Positions 37,301 to 50,994 of a DNA stretch of 56,843 nucleotides are shown here, piece after piece. Numbering within the stretch: the stretch's first letter is position 1; each line of letters begins with the position of its first letter. This DNA comes from Nemertoderma westbladi. Taxonomy: Eukaryota; Xenacoelomorpha; Nemertodermatida; Nemertodermatidae. The notes under the pieces were generated by a model. The model was not told the origin of the DNA. It saw only the letters and a program-made list of their open reading frames with translations, and did no database searches. The position numbers and the translations under genes were made by a program. The DNA lies in assembly GCA_032718475.1 (NCBI GenBank), contig JAUCBJ010001700.1:1-56843 (forward strand), given 5' to 3'.

Positions 37301-40300
37301 ACCCTGCGGTATTTCCTTACTAACCTTACATATACCAATAAGTTGTGCGTTCTCTTGACTTCGATCCTGCTCTATTTCCTTACTAACCTTACATATACCA
37401 ATAAGTTGTGCGTTCTCTTGACTTCGATCCTGCGGTATTTCCTTACTAACCTTACATATACCAATAAGTTGTGCGTTCTCTTGACTTCGATCCTGCGGTA
37501 TTTCCTTACTAACCTTACATATACCAATAAGTTGTGCGTTCTCTTGACTTCGATCCTGCGGTATTTCCTTACTAACCTTACATATACCAATAAGTTGTGC
37601 GTTCTCTTGACTTCGATCCTGCGGTATTTCCTTACTAACCTTACATATACCAATAAGTTGTGCGTTCTCTTGACTTCGATCCTGCGGTATTTCCTTACTA
37701 ACCTTACATATATCAATAAGTTGTGCGTTCTCTTGACTTCGATCCTGCTGTATTTCCTTACTAACCTTACATATACCAATAAGTTGTGCGTTCTCTTGAC
37801 TTCGATCCTGCGGTATTTCCTTACTAACCTTACATATACCAATAAGTTGTGCGTTCTCTTGACTTCGATCCTGCTCTATTTCCTTACTAACCTTACATAC
37901 CAATAAGTTGTGCGTTCTCTTGACTTCGACCCTGCTGTATTTCCTTACTAACCTTACATACCAATAAGTTGTGCGTTCTCTTGACTTCGACCCTGCGGTA
38001 TTTCCTTACTAACCTTACATATACCAATAAGTTGTGCGTTCTCTTGACTTCGACCCTGCGGTATTTCCTTACTAACCTTACATATACCAATAAGTTGTGC
38101 GTTCTCTTGACTTCGACCCTGCGGTATTTCCTTACTAACCTTACATATACCAATAAGTTGTGCGTTCTCTTGACTTCGATCCTGCTCTATTTCCTTACTA
38201 ACCTTACATATACCAATAAGTTGTGCGTTCTCTTGACTTCGACCCTGCGGTATTTCCTTACTAACCTTACATATACCAATAAGTTGTGCGTTCTCTTGAC
38301 TTCGATCCTGCGGTATTTCCTTACTAACCTTACATATACCAATAAGTTGTGCGTTCTCTTGACTTCGATCCTGCTGTATTTCCTTACTAACCTTACATAT
38401 ACCAATAAGTTGTGCGTTCTCTTGACTTCGATCCTGCTGTATTTCCTTACTAACCTTACATACCAATAAGTTGTGCGTTCTCTTGACTTCGACCCTGCTC
38501 TATTTCCTTACTAACCTTACATATACCAATAAGTTGTGCGTTCTCTTGACTTCGACCCTGCGGTATTTCCTTACTAACCTTACATATACCAATAAGTTGT
38601 GCGTTCTCTTGACTTCGATCCTGCTGTATTTCCTTACTAACCTTACATATACCAATAAGTTGTGCGTTCTCTTGACTTCGATCCTGCGGTATTTCCTTAC
38701 TAACCTTACATATACCAATAAGTTGTGCGTTCTCTTGACTTCGACCCTGCGGTATTTCCTTACTAACCTTACATATACCAATAAGTTATGCGTTCTCTTG
38801 ACTTCGATCCTGCTCTATTTCCTTACTAACCTTACATATACCAATAAGTTGTGCGTTCTCTTGACTTCGACCCTGCCGTATTTCCTTACTAACCTGACAT
38901 ATACCAATAAGTTGTGTGTTCTCTTGACTTCGACCCTGCGGTATTTCCTTACTAACCTGACATATACCAATAAGTTGTGCGTTCTCTTGACTTCGATCCT
39001 GCTGTATTTCCTTACTAACCTTACATATACCAATAAGTTGTGCGTTCTCTTGACTTCGACCCTGCGGTATTTCCTTACTAACCTTACATATACCAATAAG
39101 TTGTGCGTTCTCTTGACTTCGATACTGTGGTATTTCCTTACTAACCTTACACATACCAATAAGTTGTGCGTTCTCTTGACTTCGATCCTGCGGTATTTCC
39201 TTACTAACCTTACATATACCAATAAGTTGTGCGTTCTCTTGACTTCGACCCTGCGGTATTTCCTTACTAACCTTACATATACCAATAAGTTGTGCGTTCT
39301 CTTGACTTCGACCCTGCGGTATTTCCTTACTAACCTGACATATACCAATAAGTTGTGCGTTCTCTTGACTTCGATCCTGCGGTATTTCCTTACTAACCTT
39401 ACATATACCAATAAGTTGTGCGTTCTCTTGACTTCGATCCTGCGGTATTTCCTTACTAACCTTACATATACCAATAAGTTGTGCGTTCTCTTGACTTCGA
39501 TCCTGCTGTATTTCCTTACTAACCTTACACATACCAATAAGTTGTGCGTTCTCTTGACTTCGATCCTGTGGTATTTCCTTACTAACCTTACATATACCAA
39601 TAAGTTGTGCGTTCTCTTGACTTCGATCCTGCTCTATTTCCTTACTAACCTTACATATACCAATAAGTTGTGCGTTCTCTTGACTTCGATCCTGCTCTAT
39701 TTCCTTACTAACCTTACATATACCAATAAGTTGTGCGTTCTCTTGACTTCGATCCTGCGGTATTTCCTTACTAACCTTACACATACCAATAAGTTGTGCG
39801 TTCTCTTGACTTCGATCCTGCGGTATTTCCTTACTAACCTTACATATACCAATAAGTTGTGCGTTCTCTTGACTTCGATCCTGCTCTATTTCCTTACTAA
39901 CCTTACATATACCAATAAGTTGTGCGTTCTCTTGACTTCGACCCTGCGGTATTTCCTTACTAACCTTACATATACCAATAAGTTGTGCGTTCTCTTGACT
40001 TCGATCCTGCTGTATTTACTTACTAACCTTACATATACCAATAAGTTGTGCGTTCTCTTGACTTCGATCCTGCTGTATTTCCTTACTAACCTTACATATA
40101 CCAATAAGTTGTGCGTTCTCTTGACTTCGACCCTGCCGTACTTCCTTACTAACCTTACATATACCAATAAGTTGTGCGTTCTCTTGACTTCGACCCTGCC
40201 GTACTTCCTTACTAACCTTACACATACCAATAAGTTGTGCGTTCTCTTGACTTCGACCCTGCGGTATTTCCTTACTAACCTTACACATACCAATAAGTTG

Positions 40301-43300
40301 TGCGTTCTCTTGACTTCGATCCTGCTGTATTTCCTTACTAACCTTACATATATCAATAAGTTGTGCGTTCTCTTGACTTCGATCCTGCGGTATTTCCTTA
40401 CTAACCTTACATATATCAATAAGTTGTGCATTCTCTTGACTTCGATCCTGCGGTATTTCCTTACTAACCTTACATATACCAATAAGTTGTGCGTTCTCTT
40501 GACTTCGATCCTGCGGTATTTCCTTACTAACCTTACATATACCAATAAGTTGTGCGTTCTCTTGACTTCGACCCTGCCGTACTTCCTTACTAACCTTACA
40601 TATACCAATAAGTTGTGCGTTCTCTTGACTTCGACCCTGCTGTATTTCCTTACTAACCTTACATATATCAATAAGTTGTGCGTTCTCTTGACTTCGATCC
40701 TGCGGTATTCCCTTACTAACCTTACATATACCAATAAGTTGTGCGTTCTCTTGACTTCGATCCTGCTGTATTTCCTTACTAACCTTACATATACCAATAA
40801 GTTGTGCGTTCTCTTGACTTCGATCCTGCGGTATTTCCTTACTAACCTTACATATACCAATAAGTTGTGCATTCTCTTGACTTCGACCCTGCGGTATTTC
40901 CTTACTAACCTTACATATACCAATAAGTTGTGCGTTCTCTTGACTTCGACCCTGCGGTATTTCCTTACTAACCTTACATATACCAATAAGTTGTGCGTTC
41001 TCTTGACTTCGACCCTGCGGTATTTCCTTACTAACCTTACATATATCAATTAGTTGTGCGTTCTCTTGACTTCGATCCTGCGGTATTTCCTTACTAACCT
41101 TACATATACCAATAAGTTGTGCGTTCTCTTGACTTCGACCCTGCGGTATTTCCTTACTAACCTTACATATACCAATAAGTTGTGCGTTCTCTTGACTTCG
41201 ACCCTGCGGTATTTCCTTACTAACCTTACATATATCAATAAGTTGTGCGTTCTCTTGACTTCGATCCTGCGGTATTTCCTTACTAACCTTACATATATCA
41301 ATAAGTTGTGCGTTCTCTTGACTTCGACCCTGCGATATTTCCTTACTAACCTTACATATACCAATAAGTTGTGCGTTCTCTTGACTTCGACCCTGCGGTA
41401 TTTCCTTACTAACCTTACATATATCAATAAGTTGTGCGTTCTCTTGACTTCGATCCTGCGGTATTTCCTTACTAACCTTACATATATCAATAAGTTGTGC
41501 GTTCTCTTGACTTCGACCCTGTGGTATTTCCTTACTAACCTTACATATATCAATAAGTTGAGCGTTCTCTTGACTTCGACCCTGCGGTATTTCCTTACTA
41601 ACCTTACATATACCAATAAGTTGTGCGTTCTCTTGACTTCGATCCTGCGGTATTTCCTTACTAACCTTACATATATCAATAAGTTGTGCGTTCTCTTGAC
41701 TTCGATCCTGCGGTATTTCCTTACTAACCTTACATATATCAATAAGTTGTGCGTTCTCTTGACTTCGATCCTGCTGTATTTCCTTACTAACCTTACATAT
41801 ATCAATAAGTTGTGCGTTCTCTTGACTTCGATCCTGCTGTATTTCCTTACTAACCTTACATATACCAATAAGTTGTGCGTTCTCTTGACTTCGACCCTGC
41901 GGTATTTCCTTACTAACCTTACATATACCAATAAGTTGTGCGTTCTCTTGACTTCGACCCTGTGGTATTTCCTTACTAACCTTACATATATCAATAAGTT
42001 GTGCGTTCTCTTGACTTCGACCCTGCGGTATTTCCTTACTAACCTTACATATACCAATAAGTTGTGCGTTCTCTTGACTTCGATCCTGCGGTATTTCCTT
42101 ACTAACCTTACATATATCAATAAGTTGTGCGTTCTCTTGACTTCGATCCTGCGGTATTTCCTTACTAACCTTACATATACCAATAAGTTGTGCGTTCTCT
42201 TGACTTCGATCCTGCGGTATTTCCTTACTAACCTTACATATATCAATAAGTTGTGCGTTCTCTTGACTTCGATCCTGCTGTATTTCCTTACTAACCTTAC
42301 ATATACCAATAAGTTGTGCGTTCTCTTGACTTCGACCCTGCGGTATTTCCTTACTAACCTTACATATATCAATAAGTTGTGCGTTCTCTTGACTTCGATC
42401 CTGCTGTATTTCCTTACTAACCTTACATATACCAATAAGTTGTGCGTTCTCTTGACTTCGACCCTGCGGTATTTCCTTACTAACCTTACATATATCAATA
42501 AGTTGTGCGTTCTCTTGACTTCGATCCTGCTGTATTTCCTTACTAACCTTACATATACCAATAAGTTGTGCGTTCTCTTGACTTCGATCCTGCTGTATTT
42601 ACTTACTAACCTTACATATACCAATAAGTTGTGCGTTCTCTTGACTTCGACCCTGCGGTATTTCCTTACTAACCTTACATATACCAATAAGTTGTGCGTT
42701 CTCTTGACTTCGACCCTGCGGTATTTCCTTACTAACCTTACATATACCAATAAGTTGTGCGTTCTCTTGACTTCGATCCTGTGGTATTTCCTTACTAACC
42801 TTACATATACCAATAAGTTGTGCGTTCTCTTGACTTCGACCCTGCGGTATTTCCTTACTAACCTTACATATACCAATAAGTTGTGCGTTCTCTTGACTTC
42901 GATCCTGCGGTATTTCCTTACTAACCTTACATATACCAATAAGTTGTGCGTTCTCTTGACTTTGATCCTGTGGTATTTCCTTACTAACAACCTTACACAT
43001 ACCAATAAGTTGTGCGTTCTCTTGACTTCGACCCTGCGGTATTTCCTTACTAACCTTACATATACCAATAAGTTGTGCGTTCTCTTGACTTCGACCCTGC
43101 GGTATTTCCTTACTAACCTTACATATACCAATAAGTTGTGCGTTCTCTTGACTTCGACCCTGCTGTATTTCCTTACTAACCTTACATATACCAATAAGTT
43201 GTGCGTTCTCTTGACTTCGACCCTGCGGTATTTCCTTACTAACCTTACATATACCAATAAGTTGTGCGTTCTCTTGACTTCGATCCTGCGGTATTTCCTT

Positions 43301-46300
43301 ACTAACCTTACATATACCAATAAGTTGTGCGTTCTCTTGACTTCGATCCTGCGGTATTTCCTTACTAACCTTACATATACCAATAAGTTGTGCGTTCTCT
43401 TGACTTCGACCCTGCTGTATTTCCTTACTAACCTTACATATACCAATAAGTTGTGCGTTCTCTTGACTTCGATCCTGCGGTATTTCCTTACTAACCTTAC
43501 ATATACCAATAAGTTGTGCGTTCTCTTGACTTCGATCCTGTGGTATTTCCTTACTAACCTTACATATACCAATAAGTTGTGCGATCTCTTGACTTCGACC
43601 CTGTGGTATTTCCTTACTAACCTTACATATACCAATAAGTTGTGCGTTCTCTTGACTTCGATCCTGCGGTATTTCCTTACTAACCTTACATATACCAATA
43701 AGTTGTGCGTTCTCTTGACTTCGAACCTGCGGTATTTCCTTACTAACCTTACATATACCAATAAGTTGTGCGTTCTCTTGACTTCGATCCTGCGGTATTT
43801 CCTTACTAACCTTACATATACCAATAAGTTGTGCGTTCTCTTGACTTCGATCCTGCGGTATTTCCTTACTAACCTTACATATACCAATAAGTTGTGCGTT
43901 CTCTTGACTTCAATCCTGCTGTATTTCCTTACTAACCTTACATATACCAATAAGTTGTGCGTTCTCTTGACTTCAATCCTGCTGTATTTCCTTACTAACC
44001 TTACATATACCAATAAGTTATGCGTTCTCTTGACTTCGAACCTGCGGTATTTCCTTACTAACCTTACATATACCAATAAGTTGTGCGTTCTCTTGACTTC
44101 GATCCTGCGGTATTTCCTTACTAACCTTACATATACCAATAAGTTGTGCGTTCTCTTGACTTCAATCCTGCTGTATTTCCTTACTAACCTTACATATACC
44201 AATAAGTTGTGCGTTCTCTTGACTTCAATCCTGCTGTATTTCCTTACTAACCTTACATATACCAATAAGTTGTGCGTTCTCTTGACTTCAATCCTGTGGT
44301 ATTTCCTTACTAACCTTACATATACCAATAAGTTGTGCGTTCTCTTGACTTCGATCCTGCGGTATTTCCTTACTAACCTTACATATACCAATAAGTTGTG
44401 CGTTCTCTTGACTTCGATCCTGCGGTATTTCCTTACTAACCTTACATATACCAATAAGTTGTGCGTTCTCTTGACTTCGATCCTGCGGTATTTCCTTACT
44501 AACCTTACATATACCAATAAGTTGTGCGTTCTCTTGACTTCGACCCTGCGGTATTTCCTTACTAACCTTACATATACCAATAAGTTGTGCGTTCTCTTGA
44601 CTTCGATCCTGCGGTATTTCCTTACTAACCTTACATATACCAATAAGTTGTGCGTTCTCTTGACTTCGATCCTGCTGTATTTCCTTACTAACCTTACATA
44701 TACCAATAAGTTGTGCGTTCTCTTGACTTCGATCCTGCGGTATTTCCTTACTAACCTTACATATACCAATAAGTTGTGCGTTCTCTTGACTTCGATCCTG
44801 CTGTATTTCCTTACTAACCTTACATATACCAATAAGTTGTGCGTTCTCTTGACTTCGATCCTGCGGTATTTCCTTACTAACCTTACATATACCAATAAGT
44901 TGTGCGTTCTCTTGACTTCGATCCTGCGGTATTTCCTTACTAACCTTACATATACCAATAAGTTGTGCGTTCTCTTGACTTCGATCCTGCTGTATTTCCT
45001 TACTAACCTTACATATACCAATAAGTTGTGCGTTCTCTTGACTTCGACCCTGCGGTATTTCCTTACTAACCTTACACATACCAATAAGTTGTGCGTTCTC
45101 TTGACTTCGATCCTGCGGTATTTCCTTACTAACCTTACATATACCAATAAGTTGTGCGTTCTCTTGACTTCGATCCTGCGGTATTTCCTTACTAACCTTA
45201 CATATACCAATAAGTTGTGCGTTCTCTTGACTTCGATCCTGCTGTATTTCCTTACTAACCTTACATATACCAATAAGTTGTGCGTTCTCTTGACTTCGAC
45301 CCTGCGGTATTTCCTTACTAACCTTACATATACCAATAAGTTGTGCGTTCTCTTGACTTCGACCCTGCGGTATTTCCTTACTAACCTTACATATACCAAT
45401 AAGTTGTGCGTTCTCTTGACTTCGATCCTGCGGTATTTCCTTACTAACCTTACATATACCAATAAGTTGTGCGTTCTCTTGACTTCGATCCTGCGGTATT
45501 TCCTTACTAACCTTACATATACCAATAAGTTGTGCGTTCTCTTGACTTCGATCCTGCGGTATTTCCTTACTAACCTTACATATACCAATAAGTTGTGCGT
45601 TCTCTTGACTTCGATCCTGCGGTATTTCCTTACTAACCTTACATATACCAATAAGTTGTGCGTTCTCTTGACTTCGATCCTGCGGTATTTCCTTACTAAC
45701 CTTACATATACCAATAAGTTGTGCGTTCTCTTGACTTCGACCCTGCGGTATTTCCTTACTAACCTTACATATACCAATAAGTTGTGCGTTCTCTTGACTT
45801 CGACCCTGCGGTATTTCCTTACTAACCTTACATATACCAATAAGTTGTGCGTTCTCTTGACTTCGACCCTGCGGTATTTCCTTACTAACCTTACATATAC
45901 CAATAAGTTGTGCGTTCTCTTGACTTCGATCCTGCGGTATTTCCTTACTAACCTTACACATACCAATAAGTTGTGCGTTCTCTTGACTTCGACCCTGTGG
46001 TATTTCCTTACTAACCTTACATATACCAATAAGTTGTGCGTTCTCTTGACTTCGACGCTGTGGTATTTCCTTACTAACCTTACACATACCAATAAGTTGT
46101 GCGTTCTCTTGACTTCGACCCTGCTGTATTTCCTTACTAACCTTACACATACCAATAAGTTGTGCGTTCTCTTGACTTCGACCCTGCGGTATTTCCTTAC
46201 TAACCTTACACATACCAATACGTTGTGCGTTCTCTTGACTTCGATCCTGCGGTATTTCCTTACTAACCTTACATATACCAATAAGTTGTGCGTTCTCTTG

Positions 46301-49300
46301 ACTTCGACCCTGCTGTATTTCCTTACTAACCTTACACATACCAATAAGTTGTGCGTTCTCTTGACTTCGACCCTGCTGTATTTCCTTACTAACCTTACAT
46401 ATACCAATAAGTTGTGCGTTCTCTTGACTTCGACCCTGCTGTATTTCCTTACTAACCTTACACATACCAATAAGTTGTGCGTTCTCTTGACTTCGATCCT
46501 GCGGTATTTCCTTACTAACCTTACATATACCAATAAGTTGTGCGTTCTCTTGACTTCGATCCTGCGGTATTTCCTTACTAACCTTACATATACAAATAAG
46601 TTGTGCGTTCTCTTGACTTCGACCCTGCGGTATTTCCTTACTAACCTTACATATACCAATAAGTTGTGCGTTCTCTTGACTTCGACCCTGCGGTATTTCC
46701 TTACTAACCTTACATATACCAATAAGTTGTGCGTTCTCTTGACTTCGATCCTGCGGTATTTCCTTACTAACCTTACATATACCAATAAGTTGTGCGTTCT
46801 CTTGACTTCGACCCTGCGGTATTTCCTTACTAACCTTACATATACCAATAAGTTGTGCGTTCTCTTGACTTCGACCCTGCTGTATTTCCTTACTAACCTT
46901 ACATATACCAATAAGTTGTGCGTTCTCTTGACTTCGATCCTGCTGTATTTCCTTACTAACCTTACATATACCAATAAGTTGTGCGTTCTCTTGACTTCGA
47001 TCCTGCTGTATTTCCTTACTAACCTTACATATACCAATAAGTTGTGCGTTCTCTTGACTTCGATCCTGCTGTATTTCCTTACTAACCTTACATATACCAA
47101 TAAGTTGTGCGTTCTCTTGACTTCGACCCTGCGGTATTTCCTTACTAACCTTACATATACCAATAAGTTGTGCGTTCTCTTGACTTCGACCCTGCGGTAT
47201 TTCCTTACTAACCTTACATATACCAATAAGTTGTGCGTTCTCTTGACTTCGATCCTGCGGTATTTCCTTACTAACCTTACATATACCAATAAGTTGTGCG
47301 TTCTCTTGACTTCGACCCTGCGGTATTTCCTTACTAACCTTACATATACCAATAAGTTGTGCGTTCTCTTGACTTCGATCCTGCGGTATTTCCTTACTAA
47401 CCTTACATATACCAATAAGTTGTGCGTTCTCTTGACTTCGACCCTGCGGTATTTCCTTACTAACCTTACATATACCAATAAGTTGTGCGTTCTCTTGACT
47501 TCGATCCTGCGGTATTTCCTTACTAACCTTACATATACCAATAAGTTGTGCGTTCTCTTGACTTCGACCCTGCGGTATTTCCTTACTAACCTTACATATA
47601 CCAATAAGTTGTGCGTTCTCTTGACTTCGACCCTGCGGTATTTCCTTACTAACCTTACATATACCAATAAGTTGTGCGTTCTCTTGACTTCGACCCTGCG
47701 GTATTTCCTTACTAACCTTACACATACCAATAAGTTGTGCGTCCTCTTGACTTCGATCCTGCTGTATTTCCTTACTAACCTTACATATACCAATAAGTTG
47801 TGCGTTCTCTTGACTTCGATCCTGTGGTATTTCCTTACTAACCTTACACATACCAATAAGTTGTGCGTTCTCTTGACTTCGATCCTGCGGTATTTCCTTA
47901 CTAACCTTACATATACCAATAAGTTGTGCGTTCTCTTGACTTCGACCCTGCGGTATTTCCTTACTAACCTTACACATACCAATAAGTTGTGCGTCCTCTT
48001 GACTTCGATCCTGCTGTATTTCCTTACTAACCTTACATATACCAATAAGTTGTGCGTTCTCTTGACTTCGATCCTGCGGTATTTCCTTACTAACCTTACA
48101 TATACCAATAAGTTGTGCGTTCTCTTGACTTCGATCCTGTGGTATTTCCTTACTAACCTTACACATACCAATAAGTTGTGCGTTCTCTTGACTTCGATCC
48201 TGCGGTATTTCCTTACTAACCTGACATATACCAATAAGTTGTGCGTTCTCTTGACTTCGATCCTGCTGTATTTCCTTACTAACCTTACATATACCAATAA
48301 GTTGTGCGTTCTCTTGACTTCGATCCTGCGGTATTTCCTTACTAACCTTACATATACCAATAAGTTGTGCGTTCTCTTGACTTCGATCCTGCGGTATTTC
48401 CTTACTAACCTTACATATACCAATAAGTTGTGCGTTCTCTTGACTTCGACCCTGCGGTATTTCCTTACTAACCTTACATATACCAATAAGTTGTGCGTTC
48501 TCTTGACTTCGATCCTGCGGTATTTCCTTACTAACCTTACATATACCAATAAGTTGTGCGTTCTCTTGACTTCGATCCTGCTGTATTTCCTTACTAACCT
48601 TACATATACCAATAAGTTGTGCGTTCTCTTGACTTCGATCCTGCTGTATTTCCTTACTAACCTTACATATACCAATAAGTTGTGCGTTCTCTTGACTTCG
48701 ACCCTGCTGTATTTCCTTACTAACCTTACATATACCAATAAGTTGTGCGTTCTCTTGACTTCGATCCTGCTGTATTTCCTTACTAACCTTACATATACCA
48801 ATAAGTTGTGCGTTCTCTTGACTTCGACCCTGCGGTATTTCCTTACTAACCTTACATATACCAATAAGTTGTGCGTTCTCTTGACTTCGACCCTGCGGTA
48901 TTTCCTTACTAACCTTACATATACCAATAAGTTGTGCGTTCTCTTGACTTCGATCCTGCGGTATTTCCTTACTAACCTTACATATACCAATAAGTTGTGC
49001 GTTCTCTTGACTTCGATCCTGCTGTATTTCCTTACTAACCTTACATATACCAATAAGTTGTGCGTTCTCTTGACTTCGATCCTGCGGTATTTCCTTACTA
49101 ACCTTACATATACCAATAAGTTGTGCGTTCTCTTGACTTCGACCCTGCGGTATTTCCTTACTAACCTTACACATACCAATAAGTTGTGCGTCCTCTTGAC
49201 TTCGATCCTGCTGTATTTCCTTACTAACCTTACATATACCAATAAGTTGTGCGTTCTCTTGACTTCGACCCTGCGGTATTTCCTTACTAACCTTACATAT

Positions 49301-49851
49301 ACCAATAAGTTGTGCGTTCTCTTGACTTCGACCCTGCGGTATTTCCTTACTAACCTTACATATACCAATAAGTTGTGCGTTCTCTTGACTTCGATCCTGC
49401 GGTATTTCCTTACTAACCTTACATATACCAATAAGTTGTGCGTTCTCTTGACTTCGACCCTGCGGTATTTCCTTACTAACCTTACATATACCAATAAGTT
49501 GTGCGTTCTCTTGACTTCGACCCTGCGGTATTTCCTTACTAACCTTACATATACCAATAAGTTGTGCGTTCTCTTGACTTCGACCCTGCGGTATTTCCTT
49601 ACTAACCTTACACATACCAATAAGTTGTGCGTTCTCTTGACTTCGACCCTGCTGTATTTCCTTACTAACCTTACATATACCAATAAGTTGTGCGTTCTCT
49701 TGACTTCGACCCTGCGGTATTTCCTTACTAACCTTACATATACCAATAAGTTGTGCGTTCTCTTGACTTCGACCCTGCGGTATTTCCTTACTAACCTTAC
49801 ATATACCAATAAGTTGTGCGTTCTCTTGACTTCGATCCTGCGGTATTTCCT
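19361..49851. repeat. 63-bp satellite/minisatellite array, about 484 units, containing a 5' splice site
   Basis: About 30.5 kb of uninterrupted head-to-tail units of 63 bp. On the plus strand each contains TTGACTTCGA, TATTTCCTTACTAACC and ATAAGTTGTGCGTTCTC. On the minus strand each contains AAG|GTTAGTAAGG, a good 5' splice site. Variation is concentrated at a few positions: GAY at the Gly/Asp codon, the codon before CAG (CCG, CAG, GAG, AAG, CCA), TATACC/TATATC/CACACC, and a 2-bp deletion giving 61-bp units. Because 63 is divisible by three, several frames stay open for thousands of bases on both strands; these are artefacts. The one meaningful frame is the one entering from exon B. Internal duplications of about 5.73 kb, 1.0 kb and 0.88 kb are visible. 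Confidence 0.97.
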
Positions 49852-49982
49852 CTGTTGACGTGGATCGTTGTACAGCGCGAGAATAATTCTCCACCTCGGA
49901 ATTTACAAACTTGATGAGTCTTGTAGACTCCACCCTCAGTGTCTGCAGAATATCACCTGATTGGGACTGCGAAGTGTCAGTC
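49796..49982 (-). CDS. Exon B of the unknown minus-strand gene, merging into the satellite array
   Basis: The acceptor is TTTTTTTAG at 49983-49984. The first base G completes an AGG codon with the AG that ends exon A. The frame then reads TDTSQSQSGDILQTLRVEST and on through KFVNSEVENYSRAVQ to STSTE, a probably helical segment. At 49851 the frame enters the first satellite unit (EIPQDRSQENAQLIGICK). The strongest donor on the way is AAG|GTTAGT, ending the exon at 49796 in phase 0, which fits the phase-0 start of the terminal exon. Weaker donors earlier are CAG|GTGATA (phase 1) and GAG|GTGGAG (phase 0). Beyond 49796 every in-frame unit offers the same donor. The frame stays open to a TGA at 44288, about 88 units later. 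The exon start is well supported; its end is inferred. Confidence 0.7.
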
Positions 49983-50245
49983 CTAAAAAAATAAAAATTA
50001 CAATATAGAATACAAACCCAAAGGAGAGAAAGGCGTCTGTGAAGGGCAACGTAAAGTTGTTTTCATTAACATTTGTTTTATCAATTATTTATTGCATATA
50101 ACTACTACTACTAGGTCGAACGAACTCGGACAGTGGAAATGAGTTCCTTGAAATACTTACTTTACTACTATTAATAAGTACTATTTAATACACCACGTTT
50201 TCATTTTTTGTAACTTATTTATAATATTATTATTATAAAAAAAGT

Positions 50246-50285
50246 ATCACCCATGGTGGTGAACAGACATTCCTTGGCTTAACGA
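50246..50285. mobile_element. SINE body fragment
   Basis: ATCACCCATGGTGGTGAACA followed by GACATTCC matches, in inverted orientation, the unit of the 2523-3320 array. It is a short diverged remnant in the intron. Confidence 0.65.
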
Positions 50286-50576
50286 GCCTAAAAGATTCTC
50301 CCATTCATTATAAAAAAAGTTAATCTTAATTCATTCAATTTTAAATCTCCTTTTAATTATATATTTGGTAAACATTATGGTACTTAGGCTGTAATGATTA
50401 TCTTTAATTAGTGCAATATTTAAATGTTTACAATGCAAACTTGTTAATTAATATGTATTATTAAATACATCCCATTTTAATTTTTTGTAACTTTTTTTAT
50501 AATATTATTATCGTATTATAAAAAGTGCCCTTTTTTAGCAGCTGCCCCCGTCGCACAAATTTGCTTCCGGCGCCTC

Positions 50577-50835
50577 CGGATACTACCAAATACATTATTG
50601 TGGATGTTATTTCGGATACTACCAATAATACATTATTATGGATGTTATTTCGGATACTACCAATAATACATTATTGTGGATGTTATTTCGGATACTACCA
50701 ATAATACATTATTGTGGATGTTATTTCGGATACTACCAATAATACATTATTGTGGATGTTATTTCGGATACTACCAATAATACATTATTGTGGATGTTAT
50801 TTCGGATACTACCAATAATACATTATTGTGGATTA
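50577..50835. repeat. 38-bp minisatellite, about 7 copies
   Basis: Units of 38 bp with CGGATACTACCAATAATACA and TTATTGTGGATGTTATTT are almost identical to one another. The first unit has a 2-bp shorter CCAAATAC variant. Confidence 0.9.
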
Positions 50836-50994
50836 TTGAAAAATTCGACATTTTATAACTCTTAGCTGTTTAAATATTTCATGTAAAAAAAAAGGATTTT
50901 AGTAAATATAATTAGAGTAAATTAAATTAATTGAATTAAATTATAATTATTATATAATTAAAATGAATGAATTATTTAGTAAGTTAATAATTAC

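Larger units (their letters stand above)
49983..50994 (-). other. Intron between exons A and B
   Basis: About 1.0 kb with GT-AG ends (GTAATT at 50994, TTTTTTTAG at 49983) and phase 2. It holds a SINE body fragment and a 38-bp minisatellite. The rest is AT-rich. Confidence 0.7.

Noticed and set aside
41050-49809. Minus-strand open frame of 2919 codons (YVRLVRKYRRVEVKRTHNLLV-type repeats)
   Set aside because: It is out of frame with the exon that enters the array and has no unique coding sequence at either end, so it is a periodicity artefact.
19361-49851. CRISPR array
   Set aside because: Units are contiguous without unique spacers, and the context is animal DNA.
41054-49858. Plus-strand open frame of 2934 codons (LTSTLRYFLTNLTYTNKLCVL-type repeats)
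   Set aside because: It is a shadow of the 63-bp period being divisible by three. It has no start context, promoter or unique flanking coding sequence, and similar frames appear throughout the array.
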